Positions 40,133 to 50,200 of a DNA stretch of 64,000 nucleotides are shown piece by piece (position 1 is the first letter of the stretch; each line of letters opens with the position of its first letter). Source of the DNA: Nematopogon swammerdamellus (Eukaryota > Arthropoda > Insecta > Lepidoptera > Adelidae). The notes under the pieces are model-generated. The model had not been told where the DNA came from, made no database searches, and saw nothing but the letters and a program-made list of their open reading frames with translations. The DNA lies in the NCBI GenBank assembly GCA_946902875.1, contig OX336340.1, forward strand, positions 25,063,566 through 25,127,565. The letters run 5' to 3'. Made by a program: the position numbers and the translations under genes.

Positions 40133-41003
40133 AAGCCTGACCAGGAATATGTGAGGCGCCGCCATATTGCGGAATTTCGTTGGAACTAATTTCTTACACT
40201 GGCCACAATGATGTTTGCTGCTTGATAATCTTTTGTCAATGTCAAAATTTTTATAATCTCTTGATATTATGTTTTTGCGTTATACTATAAAATAACACTA
40301 TAAAATGCCAAAAACTAGTCATAGGAGCGGAATACTGTGTACAATGTTTTCAAGTGTTTGCAAGACAAAAATCGTGCAGGATGTGAAAGCATTCCTCTAA
40401 ATGATGTAGTAAAGTTGGCTTCTGAACTGACATTTAGGTAAAACGTTGTCATTGTAGTGAGATTGTCATGAATTGGCCGCCGTAATGTACAATTAGGTAA
40501 TTATTTTTTGTTCTATCTAGGTGTATCTCAAGCATCTATTTACCGAATAGCAAACAAAAGAGGGACGTAAGTATTATTCGTTCTGAACAAAAAACACTTT
40601 TTGACTTTACAGAAAGACGAAACTTCCGAATAAAAATAGCTTAGGTTAAGTTTTTCTGAACTAGAATTTTTATTTAGAAGTTTAGCGTTTCAGCAAGGTT
40701 GATTTATTATTTTTCTAATAATTTGTACACTTTGCTTCAGGACATATCTGCAGATACATGAAAAAAATGTTGTGAACATGTAAATGTCATGGCTAGTTAT
40801 TTTTACATTGACATGAAAATATATATAAAAGATGCATTAAATTAAAATAAATTTTGTATATTTTATTGTGTATTTCAGTGCAAAAGTACATTTTGAATAA
40901 AAACATCGGCTAATTCAATATGTGCGTACCATACTGAATGTTGCTATATAAATCTAAAAAGTGGCTCCATCTTGACAGCTCTCATATATTCCTGGTCAGG
41001 CTT
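40133..41003. mobile_element. TA-flanked DNA transposon, AAGCCTGACCAGGAATAT ends
   Basis: Left end TA + AAGCCTGACCAGGAATATGT; right end ATATATTCCTGGTCAGGCTT + TA. 871 bases. Inner subterminal TATGTGAGGCGCCGCCATAT and GCTCCATCTTGACAGCTCTC are only weakly paired. At 40520-40567 a plus frame reads GVSQASIYRIANKRGT, which looks like a helix-turn-helix DNA-binding segment. A preceding frame (about 40338-40440, LNDVVKLASELTF) may be another piece. No catalytic domain, so it is a decayed Tc1/mariner-type or other TA-inserting element. Confidence 0.72.
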
Positions 41004-41032
41004 TAGTTATAGTAACGTTCCATTTCTTAATT

Positions 41033-41135
41033 TCCTTCCCCCCCCCCCCCACTCTCTCTTTCCCCCTCCCCTCTCTCCCTCTTTCCCCCTCTCTACCCCC
41101 CTCTCACCCCTCTCTCTTTCTCTCCTCTCCATTCC
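41033..41135 (+). repeat. ~100-bp polypyrimidine tract
   Basis: C12 at 41039-41050 followed by CTCTCTCTTTCCCCCTCCCC, TCTCTCCCTCTTTCCCCC and similar to about 41132, almost without purines. It can in principle form triplex (H-DNA). The open frames on both strands here (41007-41219) are composition artefacts. Confidence 0.88.
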
Positions 41136-41401
41136 GTCTCTATTCAGCTGCTTTTGGCAATCAAATCCACATTTAGGTAAATTCGAACTCGAATGTGTCT
41201 GAAACTGGCAACATTCCAAACGTCACTTTCCTCCGTCTTAGAAAAAAATAAACTATAGTTACCTAGGTATTTATTTTCTGTAACATTTTTTTTTTCTGTA
41301 AAAAAAAGGCAAAACAATATATTCTAAATACAATAAATAATTCTTACAAAAATGTTTGAGGAGGGTAAAATAGTTTTACTGTTCGAAAAATGGAGGAAAC
41401 G

Positions 41402-41600
41402 TTTCATATGTTGTTGACATCCACCTTCTAAGAACAAATCGTTTTTCTAAATCTTTCCTGTGTCGTACAGTGAAAATATGGAACGGTCTTTCCATGAGTG
41501 TGTACGTGACCATGTATAACATGGCGATTTTAAAAAGGCGTGTCACTAAATTAGACGATGACCTTTTTGTCCGCCTCATAGCCGGCATGGCGCCTCCGCT
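41402..41600 (+). pseudogene. LINE reverse-transcriptase ORF C-terminus (Jockey/CR1-like), remnant
   Basis: Plus frame: VVDIHLLRTNRFSKSFLCRT, VKIWNGLSMSVY, ILKRRVTKLDDDLF, MAPPLSIKK. Same family as 8359-8560 and 58073-58345. The FP..YN.G segment is altered (TMYNMAILKRR). No start codon upstream and no catalytic domain. Confidence 0.78.
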
Positions 41601-41925
41601 GTCTATAAAAAAATATTTCAATCTCTTGAAACAACCCCTTGAAATTTCTCATCAATCCTAACCCTCAAGCCCCCTATACGCGGTGAGTACGTGCTTACTT
41701 GTAAAATAGATACTTAAAACTGGCTACTGTTGTTTATAGTGCCAATGCAGCGACTGGTACAGGAGCCATTAAAGCCTGCAGTCGTCAAACGGAGGCTGCG
41801 TGTAGGCTTTGAGCAGCGTCTGGTCGCGCCGATTTTCCCATTTCGCGAATTTATAGTGTCGTCATAAAGACTAGACTAGAGAATAACGTGTTTCGTCTAT
41901 ACTGAGTGATATTGAGTGGTAATGA
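41601..41925. other. No gene seen
   Basis: Unique-looking sequence. Confidence 0.4.
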
Positions 41926-41926
41926 G

Positions 41927-42327
41927 ATTTTTTTATGGAAACTGACACGGTTGGCTACATCACCTACGACATCCTTGATGTCAGCCCATAACACCGGGTG
42001 AACTAGGTGCCATGTCAGTGGTTCCCTTCATTTCATGTCGGCTACACTGAACTGGACAGAAAACACTATTTACATAGTCGTTTCGACTATGTAAATAGTT
42101 CGTGTAAATGTATGTTTCGTTTCGCTCAGTGCGGTGGTACTAGCCCGGGCGGGATAAACCCTACCACCTAGTAAGGTAAGAAGGGAAGGGGCCTACAGTT
42201 TAACGTGGAATCGAAACCACGGTCAGCCTCCAACGGTCGAGTGGTCACCCATCCAAGTACTGACCGCGCTCAGCGTTGCTTAACAACAGTCGACCTACCG
42301 CACCACTGCACTGAGCTACCGGGGCTC
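41927..42327 (-). mobile_element. tRNA/5S composite SINE, full length, with an internal inverted duplication
   Basis: Minus strand from the head (GAGCCCCGGTAGCTCAGTGC at 42308-42327) through the 5S-like block (GAGCGCGGTCAGTACTTGGA), B-box, body and tail. At 42065-42099 the body contains an extra inverted copy of its own sequence: ACTATTTACATAGTCG, TTT, CGACTATGTAAATAGT, a perfect 16-bp stem. Confidence 0.87.
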
Positions 42328-42467
42328 ACTGAGATGAGAATGCTTCGCAAACACAATTTTAGTTCCCAATAATCATTTTTTATCTATGGTTGATTATTTG
42401 ACAACGTTATCTATCACCTACTACACCAGTCACCAGACCAATGCAATTCCTGTTGAAGCTAGGTTTC

Positions 42468-42690
42468 ACCTGAACTAGCCGAAAGACTAATTTTAGTTTA
42501 GGCCAACAAATCCGAACGGTTAAACTCTACCACCTATAGCAACATAAGGGAAGGGATCTACAGAAGTTCGTATCTTAAATGACCTGAACTAGCCGAAAGA
42601 CTAATTTCAGTTTCGGCCAATAAATCTGGACGTTTAAGCCCCACCGCCTATAGAAACATAAGGGAAGGGACCTAAAGGAGTTGTAGGCGA
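42468..42690. repeat. Tandem duplication, 114-bp unit
   Basis: ACCTGAACTAGCCGAAAGAC occurs at 42468 and 42582. Each unit continues AATTT(T/C)AGTTT, CAA(C/T)AAATC, then CCACC(T/G)... CCTATAG.AACATAAGGG and AAGGGA. The GGTAGGGTTTAACC-like complement hints at an ancient relationship to the SINE body, but I cannot show it. Confidence 0.7.
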
Positions 42691-43064
42691 AATAAATGGT
42701 TTTGGGCGTCGTCGGCTCAACAATCCACGCTGACGGCGCCAAGTGTCACGCATCTCCATAAAAAAATGCATATAACAAGCATTTTATGAACTTGGAATGA
42801 GAAAGTGGCGCGAGTCAAGCGGGGAAAGGATCCCACGACCTTCCACTCGCTGAGCAAGCCACGAGCCGCCACTATCTCAATTGGTGGCATCACCTTACGT
42901 GACTTCGATACAAACTCGCGAATTCACTCAAATCGGTGACAGGGGACGACTTCAGTCCGCCGGCAATAAAATTGAGTTTACACCGGGTTGTTGGTATAAA
43001 ACGATTTTATCGACAACGGTTGCCGATTTACGATAAAATCTGACCGTTTTGTCACGGGACATAG
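42691..43064. other. No gene seen
   Basis: Unique-looking sequence. Loose inverted pair AAACGATTTTATCG / CGATAAAATCTGACCGTTTT at 42998-43055. Confidence 0.4.
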
Positions 43065-43290
43065 ATAGATAAATAGATAAATAGATAATGCTTTATTGCT
43101 CCGAAAATATTTTACAGAAATATAGCATAACGTAACATTTACATGTGGTGCAAAGACGACGGACTTATCCCTTACAAGGATGTCTTCCAGTCAACCTTTG
43201 GGTGTTTGAAAGTCGATTAATATAGTGAAATATAAGTAGCTAGTAGGAAAAGGCAGGAGTGTGACAATTTAAGAGGAAATAAGTAATAAT
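43065..43290 (-). repeat. LINE 3' end with a GATA-type tail
   Basis: (GATAAATA)n, ATGCTTTATTGCTCCG, GACGGACTTATCCCTTACAA, CCAGTCAACCTTTGGGTGTT. A diverged member of the 11195/16348 family. Confidence 0.75.
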
Positions 43291-44227
43291 AAGAATTAAA
43301 AATAAAATGGATAAAAGAATACTTATTAATAATACAAGTAAGTAGTGCTAGTTAAATGAATGCTCTGCAATATACAGGGTGTCCCAGAAACCGACGATAA
43401 TCCTTCGACAGCTGATAGGCCCGCTAATTACCTCTCAGAAAATCTAATTTTAGGTTTAGTAAAAATGACTTAGTTTTTGAGATATTGTCATTTTTGTAAA
43501 AATCAAACATTTTCTCCCTCGGCTCATTTTTTTAAATGCCACAAGTACAAATGAAAGATTTTCTTAAATCTAGTTTTTGTGAAATATTCCTGAAAAGTAA
43601 GGCTTTGACACGGTATAATTTATTTTTTCATGTTTAATCCTGCTTAGCTGAAAAACGACTTAAGAGCCACATGTTAATTTTTTTTGAGCTTCGTCCCTTG
43701 AATTTGGCCCTTCGCAGTGAAAAAAAAATTACTACACTAAAGTGGCATTATGCAACAAAAATACGCCCATCTAATGTAGTTTTTAAAATAGTACATCACT
43801 TACCTATTTGCCCAATAATTTGTGAGATATTGTTATTTAACTGCAAAAGGACCTCGGAATTTGATAACTGTTCTACCAACTACGAATTGGAATAAAATAA
43901 ACAATTGAAGTAAATTGGTATTTATTAACCTGTTAAAGTAGATGTTCAAATTGTTTACCACCTGCACGAATGCTAGCTCGACATCTTCTCACAAATGCCC
44001 GGTTGATGCGTCGAGCAAGTACTCGATTCAAGTGCAGATATGTCCACCTGAGCTGCTGCCGTAATTCTTTGAGTTCTATCAAGTTTTCCACCGGGACCCG
44101 TAAACTTTTTCTTTTAAATAGCCCCAATGATAAAAATCTAACGGATTTAAATCCGGTGATCTAGGCGTCCGATTCATCTGTGGGAATACAAGAGGCTAGG
44201 AGGCCACAAGACGTCTGTTGAATTGCA

Positions 44228-44710
44228 GAGACTCTAAACGGGCGATATTATCTTGAGTTTCTGCAACAGGAGCTTCACAGCCTTTTAGAAGATGTACCAT
44301 TGGCCATACGGAGGGAGATGTGGTTGCAAAATGATGGCTACCCAGCCCATTACGCTAGAGAAGTGCGTAATTTTTAGGTTTCCGTATCCCGTACGGAAGC
44401 CTATTACTAAGCCTACGCCGTTTGTCTGTCTGTCTGTCTGTCCGTCGGTCCGTCTGTCCGAGGTCTGTATATCTCTTGAACCGTAATAGGCAGCCCGTTG
44501 AAATTTTCACAGAATATGTGTTATTATGGCGGATATAACATAAAATAATAATAAATAGAAAAAGTAAAAAATTAAGGGGGGTTCCTATACAAGAAACGAG
44601 TTTTTTTGTCAATGTTATTTTTTGTGGTGCGGAAACCTCGGTGCGCGAGTCCGACTCGCACTTGGCCGGTTTTTTTAGACGAAGCATATCCTCGCAGATG
44701 GATCGGACGT
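44228..44710 (+). pseudogene. Tc1/mariner-type transposase catalytic-core fragment, interrupted
   Basis: 44228-44370 reads ETLNGRYYLEFLQQELHSLL, then EDVPLAIRREMWLQNDGYPA, HYAREVRN. The D in QNDGYPAH corresponds to the second acidic residue of the DDE/D triad in mariner-like enzymes. The frame resumes after a nested repeat at 44675 with LDEAYPRRWIGRLDHR, the segment that normally follows (RWIGR.GP). The first catalytic D, the third acidic residue and the N-terminal helix-turn-helix domains are absent, so it is inactive. Confidence 0.82.
44371..44676 (+). repeat. GGTTTCCGTA...CACTTGGCCGG repeat inserted in the transposase remnant
   Basis: TTTTTAGGTTTCCGTATCCC, CTATTACTAAGCCTACGCCG, TTGAACCGTAATAGGCAGCC, GGGGGGTTCCTATACAAG, ending GACTCGCACTTGGCCGGT. 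It lies exactly between REVRN and LDEAYP of the transposase, so it post-dates the transposon. Confidence 0.85.
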
Positions 44711-45639
44711 CTAGATCACCGGATTTAAATCATTAGATTGTTAGATTTTTATCATTTGAGATATTTAAAAGAAAAAGTTTGCGGGTCCCGGTGGAAACCT
44801 TGATAGAGCTCAAAGAAATAATTACGGCAGTAGCTCAGGTCACTTGCATCGAGTACTTGCTCGACGCATCAACCGGGCATTTGTGAGGAGATGTCGAGCT
44901 AGCATTCGTGCAGGTGGTAAACAATTTGAACATCTACTTTAACCGGTTAATAAAGACCAATTTACTTCAAGTGTTTATTTTATTCTAATTCGTAGTTGGT
45001 AGAACAGTTATCAAATTCCGAGGTCCTTTTGCAGTTAAATAACAATATCTCACAAATTATTGGGCAAATAGGTAAGTGATGTACCATTTTAAAAACTACA
45101 TTAGATGGGCGTATTTTTGATGCATAATGCCACTTTGGTGTAGTATTTTTTTTTTTCACCGCGAAGGGCCAAATTCAAGGGTAGAAGCTAAAAAAAGTTA
45201 ACATGTGGCTCTTAAGTCGTTTTTCAGCTAAGCAGGATTAAACATGAAAAAATAAATTATACCGTGTGAAAGCCTTACTTTTCAGGAATATTTCACAAAA
45301 ACTAGATTTAAGAAAATCTTTCATTTGTACTTGTGGCATTTAAAAAAATGAGCTGAGGGAGATTTTTACAAAAATGACAATATCTCAAAAACTAAGCCAT
45401 TTTTACTAAACCTAAAATTAGATTTTCTGAGAGGTAATTAGCAGGCCTATCGGCTGTCGAAGGATTATCGTCGGTTTCTGGGACACCCTGTATATAAATA
45501 AATATACTGTGTAAATTACTAAATAATATTGTATAAACTAAAATATAAATGGATATTGAATGATAATCCTTGTGAGATTTATTAAAATTAAATTAATAAT
45601 CATTTATACGACATCCATTATACTCGTATTAACCGGCCA

Positions 45640-46060
45640 AGCCATTATATTAACCGGCCAAGTGCGAGTCGAACTCGCGCACCGATTTGTCTTGTACTTA
45701 CCAAAAAACATGTGTTTTTCTTTCATTCAGGTTCGGGATTCTTAGTGCGAAACCGAATCACATTTCGAATTCAAATCAATTCGGTTTTTTTATTAGTTGT
45801 TTTACTATAGAGTATGCAGCAAGCATGACCCTTTATGTATTAGGTACCGTTTTTACGATAGAATAAAAAAAACTTAAAAAAAACACGTTTCCTGTATGGG
45901 ATCGCCCTATTTTTTTTTTACCTTATTATTTGTTAGGATAATATGTCTGTCATAATAACACATATTTTGTTAAAATTTCAAGCGGTTTAAATTAAACAGA
46001 CGGACAGACGGCGTGGGCTTAGTAATAGGGTCCCGTACGCAAACCTCATAAGGACTGAGA
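45640..46060 (-). repeat. CACTTGGCCGG-family repeat, with a duplicated end
   Basis: TTAACCGGCCAAG occurs twice (45632 and 45652), the second continuing TGCGAGTCGAACTCGCGCAC. The far end is GGACAGACGGCGTGGGCTTA, GTAATAGGGTCCCGTACG (to about 46040). The middle is diverged. Confidence 0.65.
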
Positions 46061-46545
46061 GTACCCAATAAACACTCCTGACCTAGGACTTGCTCAAAAA
46101 TAAAACGAAACTGTAGCGTAAAGTGCAATCGTTAAGTTTTAATACTAGAGTCAATTAAGTCAATTGCTATTGCCGTTAAGTATTTTCTCAGTTGGAATGA
46201 ATCACTGTGGGGTAGATAACTAAATAAACATTTTGATTGGCCTCATTCCACAATCCACAGGAACATTAGCGTCCGAATTAATGTCGATGTAAAGTGTGGT
46301 AAAGTTATCAGCGAGTGCATTTCGCACCCAAACGGCGCGCTTTCGAGAACCATCCATCAAGGAATGAAAACAAACAAAAAGTGCAACCTCCAGAATGCCC
46401 TGTCAACACGCCCGTCCTTCATCGTGATGCACCGCGCCGCGCCCCGCCACTCCTCTTTTCAACCGACTTCAAAAAAGGGGTTACCAATTCGACACGTATG
46501 TATGTAATATTATTGGAACTGCAATATATTCACATATTTATGATA
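46061..46545. other. No gene seen
   Basis: Unique-looking. 46459-46500 (CAACCGACTTCAAAAAAGGG, GTTACCAATTCGACACGTAT) is a retroelement-tail-like repeat read on the minus strand. Confidence 0.4.
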
Positions 46546-46547
46546 AC

Positions 46548-46690
46548 TAGGTGGACAGATGACCTAAAAAAGGTAGCCGGGAGTGGATGGATGAGAAGAG
46601 CGGAAGACCGCGTGTGGTGGCGTGCCTTGGGAGAGGCCTATGTCCAGCAGTGGACCGATACAGGCTGATGATGATGATGATGATTTATGA
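46548..46690 (+). pseudogene. RTE-like LINE ORF C-terminus with a (TGA)n tail
   Basis: Frame reads TRWTDDLKKVAGSGWMRRAE, DRVWWRALGEAYVQQWTDTG, then TGA and a (TGA)n run (46668-46684). RW.DDLKKVAG..W.R.A.DR..W..L.EA.VQQW is the C-terminal end of RTE/BovB-group LINE proteins, and a TGA-repeat tail fits such elements. The upstream frame from 46315 is unrelated sequence. Confidence 0.85.
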
Positions 46691-46699
46691 TAATCTATT

Positions 46700-46890
46700 A
46701 GGGCTTCCAAACATATGTAGAAAAATTTATAGGTATGTATGTATGTTTGCGTGTGTTTGTATGTATGTTTGTATGTAGGTATGTATGTTTGTCCACGCAT
46801 TTCTCCGAAACTATTAATCGGATTGAGACCATTCTTTTTCAAAAGGGCCCCTTTTGCGCTTTTGTACCGCTTTGAACTCAATTATTATTT
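46700..46890 (-). repeat. Retroelement-tail-like repeat with (GTAT)n
   Basis: GGTATGTATGTATGTTTGCG, TCCACGCATTTCTCCGAAAC, TATTAATCGGATTGAGACC. The CTCCGAAACTATTAATCGG segment is a common minus-strand retroelement 3' motif. Open frames on both strands over the microsatellite are artefacts. Confidence 0.5.
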
Positions 46891-47036
46891 TTTATTTTTT
46901 TGTTTTTAGTTCTAAGTAGTTGGTTTTTAAAGTGGGTTCAATATTTCGCTCCACATGTTCGCTACAGGTCAAAACACATGTACGCTTTAAATTGCTCAAA
47001 ACAAGGTAATATTATTTACACTAAATATGCTATTTG

Positions 47037-47485
47037 AAAAACCAGCCAAGTCCGAGTTCCGTACCATCACAGAATATATTATTATTTGTTTATAATTTTA
47101 CTTTGTAGTTTACACCAAGTTGGACGGTTGTGGCCGTTTTACGTAAGTTTTTACGATAGAGAAAAAACAATAAAACAAAAACAAAATCTGTGATATAACT
47201 ACAAATTAACCGGATATTTTCCTTTACTTGTGCTGTGAGATCTTGCTTCTTGCCAAATTTCATTATTTTAGGACAACATAAAAGGCAGTATTTTTTTTTA
47301 CTGCGTTGACTTAGAAGCTTGTTTAAATTTTTTTACACCTCCAGGCGGCTGTGGATCTAAATATTTGATTTAATTTCAACTTGATACCTCTACCTGCTTA
47401 CTGGAAAAAGGGTCTTGACAGAAGGACAGATAGATGGACGGACGGACGGACGGATAACACAGTGATCCTACAAGGGTTCCGCACT
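47037..47485 (-). repeat. Diverged CACTTGGCTGG-family repeat
   Basis: AAACCAGCCAAGTCCGAGTT and, at the far end, GGACGGACGGACGGACGGAT and GGGTTCCGCAC. Long and poorly conserved in the middle. Confidence 0.5.
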
Positions 47486-48770
47486 AGCTTGTCAGAATAC
47501 GTAGAGTAGCGGAGCGTAGTAGAGATCGGTAGAGAAATTGGAAAATCTGAAAGTCGCAACATAGACAAAGAAAAGATGTTTCAAATAATTCATTGATAGA
47601 AAAATAAAGGACTAGCTTTTACATAAGTATAATTGCTTAAAATCCGGATTGCAAAAAAATAACGAAGCAAATAAAAATGTTTTTCCTCAGGTTAGATGAA
47701 GAAAGATAACTCACGATTTACAATAAATAGAATTATGAGTTTTTATATATTTTCTCCAACAAAACAATTCACGGTGGGCGAGGCCGAAAGCCGAGCTGCG
47801 ATTAGTTAAGCGCTTTGTCGAAAACAATGACTCACTGAGGGCAAGGCCGAAGGTTGAGCTGCGTTCAAGTAAAAGATAGAGATTGTGCACGGCAAAAAAG
47901 TCCGGTCTTGTCGCCCTGTCGGTGTGGCCCGCCCGATCGTTGTTCTGTGGTGCACGGGAATGCTTCCGCGCGCAACAATGACGACAAGTTTTAAAAGTTT
48001 ACAAGACTCCGGCAGCGACTAAATGTCAAACTGCAGATCGGATCAGTTCTGGCTCGCTGCCCGCGCGTGCATGGATTAACAGCGTTCCTTTAAATGTCAT
48101 CTTCTTCTTCATTCTTCTCTTGATTTACTGCAGCCATCATATTCATTAAATTTTATCAGATTACGCATTTTATTGCATCTTTTATTGTTCTACGGGCGAC
48201 TTCGTGGAGCGCAACCTATATTTTTTTGCGCAACCCGCTTGATTTACAATTTGTTTTCCTCTCTGGCGAGCTTGTGATTTCATCCGTTCGTTTTTATTCG
48301 TTGTTTACTAGAAAATGAGATCTTAGACTTAACGCATTAGCTGTTACATTCTCATTTCTGTGCGATTTATTGACTTGTAAAACGAGAAGCTAGATATTTT
48401 AATTGGTAGACATTCAGGTCAAAACAAATATTATATATCTTAAACTACTTTGATATTTTTATTGAATTTTTTGTTTTAATAATAATGTAAGTTTGGTTTA
48501 GATTTAGAAAATCTTGACAGATGTATTGAATGGATGTTTGATGATTCTAATGAATTAAATTTATTTTAATATAAAATTTTAAAGGCTAATTTTAGATACA
48601 TATCGAATATTCTAAGCAAGTCCCTTGTCGTGATTGGGCTCTGATTGAGTGGCATATTTTGAGTAGGTATTTACGAATTTAATTTATGAATTTTTACGAA
48701 TTCAAGCGTATTGCCCACGAATGATTTTTAAAGAAATAACAAATAACTTAATAGTCTTCAATAAAAAAAA
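47486..48770. other. Mainly unique sequence, no gene supported
   Basis: 47770-47870 has two copies of GGGC(G/A)AGGCCGAA(A/G), then GAGCTGCG, about 55 bases apart. 47880-48080 is GC-richer (GTCGCCCTGTCGGTGTGGCC, CTCGCTGCCCGCGCGTGCAT) with no recognised frame. The rest is AT-rich. Confidence 0.4.
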
Positions 48771-48880
48771 ACGCCCCACTGCATTTCTACCGGTGCATTT
48801 ATAAAAAAGGCGACTAACTACAAGATGTCGTGCGAAAGAGCGATTGGCTAGTCATCTTTCACCTTGGCAGGGCCCTTCAT
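48771..48880 (-). repeat. CCTTTTACGACATG-family fragment, decayed
   Basis: CCCCACTGCATTTCTACCGG, AAAAAAGGCGACTAACTACA, ATCTTTCACCTTGGCAGGG. A weak match to 31500-31650. Confidence 0.55.
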
Positions 48881-48896
48881 TTACTGTATATGTATG

Positions 48897-49100
48897 TATG
48901 TATATATTATTTATTGAACACCAATTTATAAAATTAGGTACAACAGGCGAGCTTAATGCCGCGAGGCATTCTATTCTAACTAACCTTTGGGATGTGGGAG
49001 AAGTACACGCAGGCGAACAAGAATAGTTTGTGGCAATGTGTTAGACTGTAAAGAAATATGTATGATAAACTACATATGAATACTACATAAATACTTTAAT
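48897..49100 (-). repeat. LINE 3' end (CATCCCAAAG family)
   Basis: TATTTATTGAACACCAATTT, GCGAGCTTAATGCCGCGAGG, CATTCTATTCTAACTAACCT, TTGGGATGTGGGAGAAGTAC. Reverse complement of 20395-20585. Confidence 0.78.
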
Positions 49101-49256
49101 AAGCATATATAATGTATATAATAAACTTACATATTATGCACATTAATCGGTGGTACCGTTGTGCAACACAATCAACTGAATGACAGGAGAGTAAGAGAAG
49201 GGGAGTAAACATATCATGTAGGTACTGCTTGATTTTTATCTTCTCCTTGCCGAACA

Positions 49257-49628
49257 CGATGGTCGCTGTTGTGCTGTAAGTCACTGCAGTTCTAGCAGCA
49301 CAACACTGATTACTCTGCTTACCCAGATTATTGAGATACTTATTGCTTGTGCGGTGTTGTATGTAGGTATTGTAGTCTCGCTCAAGTTCAGAGTACACTT
49401 AAGCGCAAAGGGAAGGGAATATGATTATTAATTTCGAAAAGTAATTTTATACATTCAGCTGACTCACGCAAGGTAAGAGGGTGCTGCACCCACTTGACTC
49501 GGCCGGGCGTTGCTTTGACTCACAAGGTGCAGCTCTTTATTATCTCTTAGCACTCAAAAGCGCGTGCCTTCAAAATTGGAGGTCACTCTTTTGCATTCAT
49601 TTTTCGCTCAGTCCTTATTTGAGCACAG
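49257..49628 (-). repeat. ~370-bp repeat, partner of 34703-35072
   Basis: CGCTGTTGTGCTGTAAGTC, CTAGCAGCACAACACTGATT, CTCAAGTTCAGAGTACACTT, AAGCGCAAAGGGAAGGGAAT, AGCTGACTCACGCAAGGTAA, GTGCTGCACCCACTTGACTC, GGCCGGGCGTTGCTTTGACT. Very similar in reverse to the 34.7-kb copy. Confidence 0.82.
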
Positions 49629-49763
49629 GTTGAAGATAATTCCGAAACAAATAAAGATATCGTATTGCAGGCCCTTTGTTCATTTCAACTAGGAACATAA
49701 CAACTTTTCGTTTGTCTCTGTAAAGTTAATAAGGAAGGTTTGCTCTTTTCATGTAAATGGCAT

Positions 49764-50104
49764 TGTTAAGCAACCCTGAGCGCAGTCAGTACTTGGATGG
49801 GTGACCGCTTGACCGTTGGAGGCTGACCGTGGTTCGAATTCCACGTAAAACTGTAGGTCCCTTCCCTTCTTACCTTACTAGGTGGTAGGGTTTCTCCCGC
49901 CCGAGTTGGTACCACGGCACTGAATGAAACGTCCGTCGAAACGGCTATGTAAATAGTTCGTGTTTTCCGTCCAGATAAGTATGTAGCCGACATGAAATGG
50001 AGGGAAGCACTGACATGGCACCTAGTTCACGCGGTGTTATGGGGCTGACATCACGGATGTTGTAGGTGATGTAGCAAACCGCGTCAGTTTCCTTTAAAAA
50101 AAAA
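49764..50104 (+). mobile_element. tRNA/5S composite SINE lacking the A-box end
   Basis: Starts in the 5S-like block (TTGTTAAGCAACCCTGAGCG, CAGTCAGTACTTGGATGGGT, GACCGC). The B box GTGGTTCGAATTCCACG is intact and closest to the tRNA consensus of all copies. Body, tail and A-run follow to 50104. Confidence 0.87.
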
Positions 50105-50200
50105 GAGCAGACGAAGAGAAGAGAAGATAATAAAAGCTAAAGAAAGAGAAGAGAGGTATAGAAGATGCGAAGAAAAGAGAAGAGAAGACAAGAGAAGATG
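50105..50200 (+). repeat. Purine-rich AAGAG-like tract
   Basis: AGAAGAGAAGATAATAAAAG, AGAAAGAGAAGAGAGG and AAGAAAAGAGAAGAGAAGAC. Almost pure purine, directly after the SINE A-run. Confidence 0.75.

Larger units (their letters stand above)
43375..45490 (+). mobile_element. Palindromic derivative of a Tc1/mariner-superfamily transposon (~800-bp inverted arms)
   Basis: Both ends read CAGGGTGTCCCAGAAACCGA, inverted and flanked by TA (43373-43374 and 45491-45492), the insertion site of this superfamily. Left arm 43375-about 44190 and right arm about 44690-45490 are near-perfect reverse complements (shared GATAATCCTTCGACAGC(T/C)G, ACATCTACTTTAACNGGTTA, GAGCAAGTACTCGATNCAAG). Both arms encode the transposase C-terminus: left on the minus strand, 43933-44127, RVPVENLIELKELRQQLRWT then RINRAFVRRCRASIRAGGKQ and FEHLL; right on the plus strand, frame broken. 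The centre holds a catalytic-core remnant (44228-44370) and a nested repeat. This looks like a transposon whose 5' half was replaced by an inverted copy of its 3' half. Confidence 0.88.

Noticed and set aside
41007..41219. Ser/Pro-Leu-rich and Arg/Glu/Gly-rich frames
   Set aside because: Both are produced by the polypyrimidine tract.
46315..46547. Upstream part of the 117-codon frame ending in the RTE motif
   Set aside because: The recognisable RTE protein begins only near 46548. Earlier codons cover unrelated repeat-like sequence.
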